NCBI GenBank assembly: GCA_032718565.1
Contig: JAVGVS010000713.1
Location: forward strand, 1 to 64,000
Source: Distichodus sexfasciatus
Taxonomy: Eukaryota > Chordata > Actinopteri > Characiformes > Distichodontidae
Direction of reading: 5' to 3'
Length of the DNA stretch: 64,000 nucleotides
In this document: piece after piece, positions 11,701 to 24,200 of the stretch
Numbering within the stretch: position 1 is the first letter of the stretch
Layout of the letters: each line of letters starts with the position of its first letter
Translations under genes and position numbers: made by a program
Notes under the pieces: generated by a model
Told to the model about the DNA's origin: nothing
The model's input: the letters and a program-made list of their open reading frames with translations, nothing else
Databases searched by the model: none

Positions 11701-13956
11701 TTGTCTGTCGTTCATAACCTTGACTGGTAAAGAGATTGGGCTTGTCGAGAGCTCGTTTGGGAAGGAATATTAATAAAGAGCATTAAAAAAGCATTGAACA
11801 TCTTTTGACGCTGATGCACATAATTACTTTATCTCTCACGACTCGCGGTGAGAAAGTGTCACTCTGGGTCAGAGTTGTGAAAAATCAATCAAATCCGGCA
11901 AGATGGATTCTGAAGTATACGCTTCTTAAAAACTGATGAGTTTTGAAAATGAAAGAAGTGGAGTGAAAGATGATTACGGATTCAGGCCTGGCCCAATCTG
12001 ATCTTCAGCTGGATGACCTTTAGTTGGTGTCCTTTCTACCATTAGTTTACGTGATCAGCAATGGCTCGTTGTATTATAAACCCAGGTAAATGTTTATATA
12101 TTCTAAGACCCATACACTATAAATGTGTGATGTCAGCTGTAGAAACGTTTTAACAAGTTATGTTAGTGTGTTTCGACCACTTTGCGCTCTAAAGCTAACG
12201 TCAGTAATTATTTGTCATTGTGAACACACCACAGCACACAGTCCACCACAACAAAATGTGACCTCTGCATTTAACCCATCCGTGAAGGAGCAGTGGGCAG
12301 CTGACATGGGTAGTGCCTGGAAGACAGTGCTTGGGGATGGTACCTTGCTCAAGAGTACCTTAGTGGTACCTTTACTGGTCCGACATATGAAGTGGCAATC
12401 TTCCGCTCAGGGGGCGACCTCCCTAACCGTTACACTACCTAATTAGCAATGCTAACTGCCCCAACTACCAATTGCCCCTGGCAGCTAATTAGCAATAATT
12501 GTTTAAGTTAATTTATCTTTCAGAAAACAATGGCTTGATTCGACATTGTAGGTGCAGTTGGTACTGTAATGGTTAGGGAGTTGGGCTTAAGATCGAAGGT
12601 TCTCTGGTTCAAGTCCCGGACCGGTAAAGGTACCACAGAGGTACTGGAAAATCATGCATAAATATGTATTTTTGCTGCTTTGCTTCTCTTATGCAATTCG
12701 GTGCTTGGACCCCCGTATTTGCCGCTCTGGTTATAATTTTCATTTCTTCTGTTTTCCAGAAAGTGCCACAGTACACACTGATCATCCAGGCCACGGATAT
12801 GGAAGGGAACCCCATGTACGGTCTCTCCAACACGGCCACGGCGGTCATAAGGGTCACAGACGTCAACGACAATCCTCCAGAGTTCACCACCGACGTGGTC
12901 AGTTCCGTTTGTCTGGATTGTAATTAGGGCTGGGAGGGTTATTGCATTAACACAAGTGATTAAACACGTTAACGGATTGGTCTTCCGAAACATTTTGTGC
13001 TTTTTATATTTACATTTATGGCATTTAGCAGACACTCATCTCAGTTTCCCTGGGGTTAAGGGTCTTGCTCAGGGTCTGAATGGTGGTAGTGCTGGAGGTA
13101 GGATTCGAACCCATGCCACTGATAAAAAAAAAAAACCTAAATGCAATATCACACTAAAGGAAGTATTAATAGAGTTTTACAACTAATATAAATAATTGTC
13201 AAGCCAGATTACGTTGATTAGAGATTCAGAAAGTCGGTTTCGATTCATTTTCGATTAACTGCCCATCCCTACTGTAGTTACTGCCCTTCATTCAGCTACA
13301 GCTTCATCTTTTTCCCCATCTCTCTCTCTCACTGTCTCCCTCAATCCCTTCTGTTTTTCTCCACTTTGACAGGTAAGATATTAGCAAGTCATTCTGTCCA
13401 ATATCTAGTTAGTCTGTGATTCCTGTCACTTGTCATCGAGAGCGACTGAAGCAAAAGCCCCGGTGGTGTTAAATGGAAGCGGACCAGGCGCCTTTGAAGG
13501 ACATTTCTCATTATTTCCCTAAAGCCGTGCGACAAGCCGGCCATATTTGCGGAAAAAGAAAAATCGAGTCGCACTCGACAAGCTGCTGTTTTAGATATTA
13601 ATGAGGACTTCAGAAACACCACCGCTGGGTTTTGTTTAACAGGCGAGGACATCGCGGACGGCAAAATAACCTGCCAAAACGACTTCCCCTGCCAAAAATA
13701 TTTCGATCGGAGCCTTCGGACGGGGAGCGGGTGGATTTTTTTTCCCAAAACACGACCGATTTGATCCGATTTAGACCATGACCGCATATTAATCTGTGTG
13801 TCATATGTTTGTTGGTTTTTCTCATTACAACCCAAAACCAAAACATATTTTTTTCAATATTCATTATACTGTATGTACTAAAAGTATATATACTGTAAAT
13901 AGTATGTAAGTAGCTCAAGTATATATATCCCCTTCTAAATAATAATAATTATTATT

Positions 13957-13989
<33 letters not shown>

Positions 13990-16900
13990 TATTATTATTG
14001 TGTATTAATAATATATAATGTGTGTTATTCACCTAGTTTGTTAAACAAAAAAAGTAATTTAGAAATTGTTTTACCTCACTTTTTTTTTTGCCTGTAGTGA
14101 ATGTGGCTTTTATTTTCCATTTCTCAACTCCATTCTACTATATAGGAATAGATAGCTTGGAGAATACTTTTCCTGAGCACACTCTTTATTACAGTCTGTT
14201 ATTATTGATTAAGCAAAAATGAAAATCATGAACCATTTTTTGTTTGATTCAATTACCCATATCACTCAGTGATTAGTTCATTGGTTTTTTCACATTAAAA
14301 CCAAAACACCATATCCCAAGAAAAACATTTTTTTCAGTATTCGGTTCCAAAACCGAAATTAACAAACAAATAATAACTTCCTTTTCCTATTTTGTGCTCC
14401 AATGAGAAGTGGAAAAATCCCACTCATATTCAATTAACTTTGTCATTGAAAGTAAGTCACCATGACCTTTAGTGAAGTGAGGTGAAATGTTTGAGTTCTA
14501 CATGTGCATTGACATTCTGTGTGCTCTGTATGAAAATCATGTATAAATATGTATTTTTATGCTGCTCTGCCTGTCTTGAGGACTGTGTTTCACCAAACGT
14601 GTTTTTTTGTGCTGGCAGCACCTGTTTTTAATACAAATCAATAAACTGGCGTTCGAAATAAGCGCCTTCAGCAGAAACAAAGACGTCGGTGGAGGCGTTT
14701 TTTACCACAGAGCTCAGAGCGCTTTAAGCTGAAATCCGTTCAACTTTTAGAACTTAAGCTTTGCGTTTCGTCAATGTACTCGCACTAGCCAATCAAAATT
14801 GAGGAAGTGTGCCGAACATTTAAATAGGTGGTACTGTCCCAGGTGTTTTCTTGCACCGTTTATCTCACGCACCCAATCTCAATGTCTCGAAGACATGTGA
14901 GTATCTAGTTCAAACGCTGGCACTGATACCAAGATACGATTTCTCTCCATTCGATAATCTCTTGTTGGCTAAACTATCGGTCGAAAGAACACGTTACAAT
15001 GTTTAGATGAAATAGGAACTTATGCGGAAGTGCCCGGTGACGCATTTCATAACTTTTTGTAGCAACAACAAATCCCGAGAGAAGCGGTGAAAAAGCGCTA
15101 GGGCAGTGAGATTTTGACCGCTCTCAGCGCAATAAATGCGTTTGGTGGACACAGGCCTTTGTGCACTTTGGTGCTTGGACCCCTCTAACTGCCACTCTGG
15201 CTATAGAGTGAGCTTTACATGCAGGAGACTTTACAAAAATAATAATAATAAAAGCAAAAATCACAGAGTTACCCTCTTTCTGCCGAGCACAACAAGCAAG
15301 GCTACCTGACTGACTTTACCTATGCTTCAGTACCGCCGTATTTCTCATTATTTCTCTAAATTGAGTTGCAATTTTTCCCCGAACACGTCGGTTTGGATTA
15401 CCACGACCGCATCTCACATATGGCATCATTTTGCCCCGATAATATCATTGTGGTTAATTATGGAGATTACTTTGTCATTGCAGAGCGTGTGCAAGGTGTT
15501 TTTGGGAAGTGTATTTATAATGCAGCAGGTAAATCTCAGCATCATCATAATGGCATCTGGCAGGACTGGAGGATTGAAATGACCGTTACACTAAAGTGAC
15601 CAGACGTCCCTGTTATATTTTTGGTTGAGGTGGGGTGGGGCGCCTGGTACCTGGCGGGCATCGTCCCTGGAAACGTTCCCGGAATTGGCATGTCTTTTTA
15701 TCCTACAGCCTGCAGCTATGATATGGGCATGAAAATAGAAATTGGAAAGGGAATGTTACCACTCAGCATGTAAAGATGATGTCAATGAAGATCAAAATTA
15801 AGTGACATCACAAAAAAGAAAAAAAAGTATATTCTGCTAAAAAATATTTTTATCTTATTATTTTTTATTTCTTGTATTACTATTTTTACTTTATTTGCTC
15901 ACTATGAATTAAATGCTTTCTGGTTTCTCATAATACTCACCTTACATCTCTTTTCCAGCTTTACGTTGAGGTTCTGCAAAAGCGTGTTATTTTATTACAT
16001 TTTTACTTTTATTTAATTTTATTTAAAATAACCATTTATTTTATTATATTTATTTTTATTTATTTTATTTTATCATTTTATTTTTTTAAATGTATTTTTT
16101 TTCTGTATGTGATTTTATTATATTTAATTGTTTTTATTTATTTATATTTTATTTTTATTTTTATCTGCTGGCCTAATAATATGTATGTGTAATAAATCAA
16201 CGATTAAATGATTATAATTAATTAATCATTTATACATGTATTAATAAATATTAATTAATATAATGTAGTTTACTATAAACTAAACGTTTGACAATTTTTT
16301 CTTTGTCTCTCATCTTTTTACTCTATTTTATTGTGTTTTTATTTTATTTGCTCCGATTTAATCCAGTAGCTATAATTAACGGATTTGTCTGTCTGCTCAC
16401 AGCTCGTCTTTGTCTCTTCTGCAGTTTCTGGCTGAGTTCGAGCAAATTAATGTGATCGTAGTAACCTGGCGGTGACCGGATAGGGCAGAGCCTTGGCGTG
16501 GAATGCGGTGTACAAGATCACCGGGGGCGACCCCACCGGCCGCTTCTCTGTCCCCACCGACCCCACCACTAACGAAGGCCTGCTCACCGTCGTTAAGGTC
16601 AGCGCAACATCCCACAATCCACTGGGAGCCACTTAACGCAGTCAGGCCCGGAGATCCTACAGCAGGAATACAAAAAAAGTCCTATACTCCATATTCAGTG
16701 GAAGTCAGATCAGATTTACTGGCCCTCTGACCCGTCCTGAGGTCAAGTTTGTCAAAATAAATTGTGTTTTTGTCCCACTACACCTCGTATACTTCTTGGC
16801 ATGACAAAAAGTAAAGTTCTGTTTTGAAAACATCACTTTTCTGGAACTTTACTCAGTCTGAACCAAATCCGTAAAATTCAGCCAAATCATTTTCATATGC

Positions 16901-19900
16901 AAAAGATCCCGCAGAGCTCCACTAAAACATGTCTCTGGGAAGTAGTTTTACTGTAATATCTCTCAGTTTAGGCATTTTCACCTGCTTTTACCCCCTATTT
17001 CAGTCCCTTTCAGAACAGGCTGTTTCTCATTAGTATTCGTAAATGCAAATGAGCCGCTGCTGCCACACACGTCATGTCGCTCCACTCCGGAACTGGGGTG
17101 TAGACAGCACATCGAGACAACAATCAACACGGCTGCTACTAACAGACCATCCATACAGCCGTACATGTTCAACACAACACTCCGCCGGTAGACTCCTTCA
17201 CTGCGATTCCTACACTAGCGCTTGTGAGAAAACATACTGGCGGATCAGGAAGCGCTAGCAGTTCTACCTGGTGGGCGGAGCTTCTCAGATTGGAGGGCGA
17301 GTTATTCAAATGTCCCCTACTGTGACGTAGAAGTAGAAATCTAAACCGCTCGTTTAAGCACACGCTTTCTGACATTCGTACTTTAACACTAACACAACTG
17401 ACCTTTTTTTAAAAAAATCAAACTTACAGAGTTAGTAGCCAAAGAGGCAGTGCAGATGCAAATGGGCGTCCAAGAACAAAAACGTCAATTTTTCATAATA
17501 TGGGACGCTGAAATAGAAAAACATAGAAATCAAAAATTGCATTTTCTCTTTGATTTGCTTACAAACCAAAATTAATAAAAGAATAACATCCCTGAGTAAC
17601 AACAACTCAAAATGGAATATTGAATATTTTCCTTTTTTTTCACTTTTATTTGAGCTCAAAATAAGAAAACGACTATTATTGTTACTGTTATTATAAGTTA
17701 TATATTTTTTTTCATTTAGATTTTGGTTTTTGTTTTAATTTTAAAAACAAACAATGGAATGAATGATTTAGAGATTGAATCACACTTTTCCTAACGGCAG
17801 ATTTTTACCTTTAAGGTAGGCACATTCAACAAAAATAGTCTAAATTTTGGGTTCATAAAATGTTTGCTCGCGGTGAGTTCCCGTTTTAAAATTTTTGTAT
17901 CTTTTTGGATTTGAAATGTGGATTTAGACTATATAAATCAGAAAAAGTTTTGATTCTGAACTCAAGCAAACATTTAAATGAAAAAACCTGGCTGGAATAT
18001 TACAATATGCAATACAGTGTTTTAATTTTAAATGCTGTGTTTATTGATCATTGAATTGATTTATCAAAGTAGATTGATGTATCGTTACATCTCTACGCTG
18101 CAGGATGTAACAGTGTTTATTTATTTCTAACGCTAGCGCTAACGTAATGCAGTTATTTAAACAGAATTAAATGCTTCTTTGTCGTTGGAAAGAAACTGTC
18201 AGAAGTCTCTTTACCTTTATATTTCTTTAAGTTCATGACCACCGTTTTAAACCCTAAAGCCCGCAGACTCACGAGACCAGGGGCCGTGCGTTCGTTTTGA
18301 CCCGTGGTATGGCAGTGAGAGCGAGATCAGCGCTGGAGGCGGGCATCCACTGCCCGCCAGTCCACGCCACCGTCTCCGTCCGGAGTCATCGACGTCAACA
18401 GGCCCCGCTGACCCCCAACCCCTGACTCATCAAGCTGGACGAGGGCATGCCGGCAGAGTCACCGCTCACCACCTTCACCGCCCAAGACCCTGACCGCTGC
18501 ATGCAGCAGACCATCAGGTGTGATAAACCAACCCCGACTGCTCTCCTTTTCAGCTTAGAGTTTTTGTGCATACACGTAGACCCCGACTTACAGTGGACGT
18601 CCAAAGAACAGAAAAAGTCATTTTTTTCATAATATGGGGATCATTAACTAACAATACTTAAAGGGTCAACATGGAAAATTTTTTGATGATTTGTCAACAT
18701 TTGCCAAATGCCATCTCTTAGCGTGGATACTGTAGCTGCCAGAAATTGTCTCGCACATTAACAGCAAGGATGATTATGGCTCTCTTTTAGGTACTCTAAA
18801 CTTTCAGACCCGGCTGATTGGCTGAGGATTGACCCTTACAATGGCCGCATCACCACCATGGCCGTTCTGGACCGGGAGTCTCCCTACGTCCAGAACAACA
18901 TCTACAACGCAACCTTCCTCGCTACTGACAACGGTTTGTGTTAACTCTTCACCTCTGTTCTGTTAGGAGATGATAGTACGATAATATTAGGGCCATTGTA
19001 GGTCTAAAAGACAAAATGGAGCTGAGGGAGGGCGTAAAATTCGGAGAAAAAACTCATCATCAAATACATTCCAAGATTAAGGTCGTACATTTACGAGAAG
19101 AAACAGTTGGATGTTAAAGTGCAGATTAAAGTGGCAAATTTACAAGAAAAAACTCACAAATTTGCAAGAAAAAAGTCAGATATTGAGATTGTGAATGTCA
19201 GAGATTTCTTCTCGTAAATGTACAACTTTAATCTCAAATTGCTGACTTTTTCCTGGGAATTCCAGAGCAAAAAAACAAAGTTTTAGTGAACTTTTAGTGC
19301 ACAGATTGAGAATTATAAGTCATAAATATAACAGGCAGAGTCAGGTCACCAGAAAAACAGTAAGTTAGCATCGTTCACAGACATAAAACTTGATACCAAG
19401 ATGCGAACAATGTAAATGCAAAATGTAAAAATAAACCCGAATCAAAACAGGCAAAAATAGGAATAATATCCAAAAAATTGTTTTAAATAATGTGCAAAAC
19501 TTGCTGCAAATTCATAAGACAAATAGCAAGTGTAATGGTTAGGGAGTTGACCCCATGATCAAAAGTTCGCTGGTTCAAGTTCCGGACCAGTAAAGGTACC
19601 ACTGAGGTACTCGTGAGCAAGGTAGCGTCCCCGAGCACTACTCGCCGGACACTAGCAAAAAGCTGCTCCTTCACGGATGGGTCAAACGTATAGGTGGTGG
19701 TGGTCTACTGGTTAGGAAACTCACCTCTGGACCAAGAGGTTGTGGGTTCGATTCCTACCTCCAGCACTACCATCTTTGGGTCCCTGAGCAAGACCTTTAA
19801 GCCCAAGTTGGTCAGTTGCTCGGAAGACTGTTCCTAAAATTAGAAATGTAACTCGATCTGAATGAGTAAGCTACATGTAAATGATGGAAATCATCTTAGT

Positions 19901-21226
19901 GTAGTGAATATTCAAGTGCTGCAAATTAACAGGCCAAAAAGGAAAGAAGCAAACTTTGAAAAATCCAGAAACTGTAAATATTCAGCTACAAGAATGCTGA
20001 CAAGGGTTTCATAAAATGAGCAGTGAAAACAAAGCGCTGTTAATCTGGGGGTTAGTACTCAGGAGAGCTTGATCTTGTAATTAAGAGTTTTTGTGAAAAT
20101 CTGGAGCGGAATGTGAGGAGAGGAGAGAGAATCCGTTCTAGAATTTGGAAGCTTTTGATAGAAAACATTTTTAATTTTTTGCGAAAATAAATTTTACCTA
20201 GAGCGGCATGGTGGCGCAGTGGTTAGCGTTGCCGCCTCACAGTCAGAAGGTCCTGGGTTCGAGCCCCGGGTTGGCCGTGGGGCCTTTCTGTGTGGAATTT
20301 GCATGCTCTCTCCGTGTTTGCGTGGGTTTCCGCTGGGGGGTCCGGTTTCCTCCCGCACTCCAAAAGCATGCACTGTAGGTTGATTAGTGACTCTAAATTA
20401 TTTATCACGGTGTGTGTGTGGGTATGACTGTGTGAGTGTGTGTTCCCTATGAGTATGTTTGGCGCCTGGGTTGTTTCCCACACACCTTAGCCCGTAAGTT
20501 CAGGGATAGGCTCCAGTCATCGCGACCCAGTTGGAATGTAGCAGTTCGGATAGTGAATGAATGAATGAATTCTACCTAAAGTTGCCAGAACGTCTAATTC
20601 TACACGAACTTTTACTTTCTCTTTGGCGTCCGGCGGTAGAGTGACCCTTTAAGACCCCTTCGATGGTGAATATTTATCATGTCTAAACTGCATTTACAGA
20701 ATGAGAAAAACAGCATTTATTCTAGTAACTCTGGGGATTTTTTTGTGGTAACGAACTTACCGTTTTTCCAAACAATGTTACATCAGCTTATTTCTTCTTC
20801 ACTTTTTGTCACCGCTTCCCTGTGGGAAAGGCCAGTTGCTCAATGAGAAGTTACTCAGCAGTTCTGTCAGAGCGACCAAAAAAAAAAAAACTGAAAATGT
20901 TACATCACATACTTAAGCTTACTACGCTGTGGCTCACGTGCTGTGTGTTAACCTGAGTAAAAGTCAGGCAGAAGAGGGATGAGGTAGAGACTAAGGCACA
21001 GAAGAAGAACTGGAATGGAGAGATAGATAGAGAAACAGAAGGTAGAAAGAGAGATGAGAGAGAAAGAGACAGATAGAGATAGAGAGAGATGAATGTGGAG
21101 GGGAAGAGAAGAGAGAAAAGACTGAGAGAGAAATAGGAAGAGGCAAGAAATAAAGGGGAAGGAGAGGGAGGGAAGAGGGAGAGAAGGGAAAAGAGGGGTG
21201 AGAGGGGGAGAGAGAGAAGGAATAAA

Positions 21227-21265
<39 letters not shown>

Positions 21266-24200
21266 GATAAACTGACGAGGGGGAGGGAAGGAGAATATAA
21301 AGATGGAGGAAGCGGGGAGAGAGAGAGAGAGATAAAGAGGGAAGGAAAGAGTGATGGAGAGGAAGGAGGGAGAGTGGAAAGGGAGAGATAAAGATGGAGA
21401 GAGAGGGAGAGAGAGATAAAGAGGGAGAGAGTGAAAGAGTGAGGCAGAGGAAGAGGAAGAGGGAGGGAGAGAGGGAGAGAGAGGGAGATAAAGATGGAGG
21501 GAGAGGAGAGGGAAGAGATAAAGAAGCGAGGAGAGGGAAATAGGGAAGGGAAGGAGATAAAAGATGGAGGGAGGCGGAGAGAGAGAGATAAAGAGGAGAG
21601 AGGAAAAGAGTGATGGAGAGGAAGGAGGGGGAGGTGAGGGAAAGGGGGAGATAAAGATGGAGAGAGGAGAGATAAAGAGGAGAGTGAAGAAAGAGTGACG
21701 GAGAGGAAGAGGGAGGGAGAGAGGGTGGATGAAGGGGAAGAAAGGGAGGAAGATGGAGCGGAAGAGGGAGAGAGAGAGATAAAGAGGAGAGAGTGAAAAG
21801 AGTGAGGGAGCGGGAAGAGGAAGAGGGAGGAGAGAGAGGGAGAGAGGGAGAGAGAGGGAGATAAAGATGGAGGGAGAGGAAGAGAGAGATAAAGATGGAG
21901 GGGGAGCGGGAGAGAGAGATAAGGGAGAGAGGGAAAGGGGAGATAAAGATGGAGGAGAGGAGAGGAAGAGATAAAAGATGGAGGAAGCGGGAGAGAGAGA
22001 GAGATAAAGAGGAGAGGGGAAAGAGTGATGGAGAGGGAAGAGGGAGGGAGGGAGTGAGGGAAGGGGGAGATAAAGATGGAGAGAAGTGAAAATGAGGAGA
22101 GGAGAGAGTGAAAGGCGAGATACTGGGGAGAAACAGATATGGGAGAAAGAGAATGAGAAACTAAGTCGAGAAGACAAGAAAGAGAGCGATAAAGAGAGAA
22201 GTAAAGGTGCATAGCTATATATATATATATATAGCATATAAAGTGTATATATATATATTTATATATTTACTCTGAAGCAGCGTCTGGAGTTTGGGTTTCT
22301 GGTGAAGGAGGAAGAAGCTCTGTGTCACATTTAGCATCAATCAGACACCTTAGCCAAGGTGAACACTCCGCTTCATGCCTGTGGTTGTTCACCTTCCTAG
22401 CAAGCATAAATGTGGCATTCAGCGTTACAGCGACCTCGGCTGCCTCGGGGCGTCCTGACCAGCAGCACAATGTTAGCCATGGAGTTAGCCGAGCACCTCC
22501 GCTTTTAAATTTGACCTCCTCCTTCATCTCACCTTTATGTCACTCGAACGTTTTGACAAGAAGAACGCAAAAGCCACAACATGAGAGCAAAAGAAGTCAA
22601 AAATGCAAAAGCCACTGCACGAAATGCAAAAACAGAAATGTGAAAGTCACAACAAGAATTCAAATGCCACACCAATCCAAATGCCACTATACAAAATGCA
22701 AGTCACAAAAGAAACGCAAAAGCTACAAGAATCCAAAAGCCACACCAATGCAAACTCCACTATACAAAATGCAAAAGCTACAACACCAATGCAAAAGTCA
22801 CAACACCAATGCAAAAGTCACCAAAAAGAAATGCCAAAGCTAAAATACAAATGCAAAATCAATAATGGACAGTAATTGTCACTGCCGCAAAATACTAAGA
22901 AGCAGAACAAAATGCTAAAAAACAAAACAAGAAAAACTAAACGTAGCAACAAGAACATAAAATGCTACAACACAATACTGTTCACAAAGATCCACAGTGG
23001 AAATGCAAAAGCCACAGTATAAATGGCAAAATCTAAAACAAAATGTTAAAGTTACAACATGAATGCAAAAGCCACAACACAGATGCAGAGGTCACATCGG
23101 AAATGCAAAAGCCGCTACACAAAATGCAAGTCACAAAAGAAATGCAAAATCAAAAGTAAAGCATAAAACTCCCAACATGAATCCAAAAGCCATAACACAG
23201 ATGCTTAAATGTGCATACGTCTGGGCCACCGTAGGTTTGACTTCCTAAATTACAACTTATTTTACAGCCATTTCTGCAATAATATTTGTTAGCACTGCAA
23301 CACTTATATAAGAAGTAGAAACAGATGTTGGTCCTGAGGAGAGGCGGGGCTTTGGGCTGTCAGTCAAGCCCCAGTGACACTGTATTGGTTCCAGACGTCT
23401 TGTGTTAATCAGAGCGACTCGAATCAAGACCATGTGTGCATTAAATGTGCATGAGTTTAAAAAACCAGCTCGTCGCCAAATAGACTGAGCAAATTTGACT
23501 TGAGGTTACGACTGGGGTCAAAAATCACTTCATTAGAAACATTATTGTCGGAAAACCGCCTTGTAGCATCGTGGCTACACGAAAATTAGCCATTATCTCG
23601 TCAGTTTTACTAAGCCAGGCATTGGGCCGTTTTAGGACTTTTTAATAACATAAAAATTTTTCAGATTGTAACAGCAAAATATTTGTCAGCATGGAGCGTT
23701 TATTCTTTGAATATTTGGCATATTTATTTAAGCGCCCTGTATAAATATAGAGATAAAACTTTTTTGTGGCTGGTACTTAAAACCAATCAACCTGTCCTTT
23801 CCACTTCCTACAAGTTTACCACCGCGTTAGCGAGATTCCGCGCGACTGCAGTGAGAGGATAAAAACTTTTGGGCTGCGTCCAGTGGGATCTTGGCGTCCG
23901 GCGCCTGGAGTTCCGAAACCAGCAATAATAAAAAAGCTTCCAGTGAAGAGATTAGCGAGTCCGACTCTGGCCTAAATAGCAAAAGCCTCTTTGGCCTGGC
24001 GTAAACAGGGCACGGGGGTCACGTGAGTGGGGGGTGGGGGCGCTCATGGTGATCTGATTGGGAGTCACGTCACGTGTGTTGGGGGGGACATGGGTACGTG
24101 GAGAAAGTGGGTACCGGAGAGTCACATGGGTTTGGTGAACGGGGAATGTAGAGGGTCAGGTTGGTACATGGAGGGCACTTGGGTTTGGGGCATGTGGGTA

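Noticed and set aside
20905..22237. Two overlapping reverse-strand frames of about 430 codons
   Set aside because: They are Ser/Leu/Pro/Phe repeats produced by the purine tract read on the other strand, with no domain, no unique sequence and no splice context.
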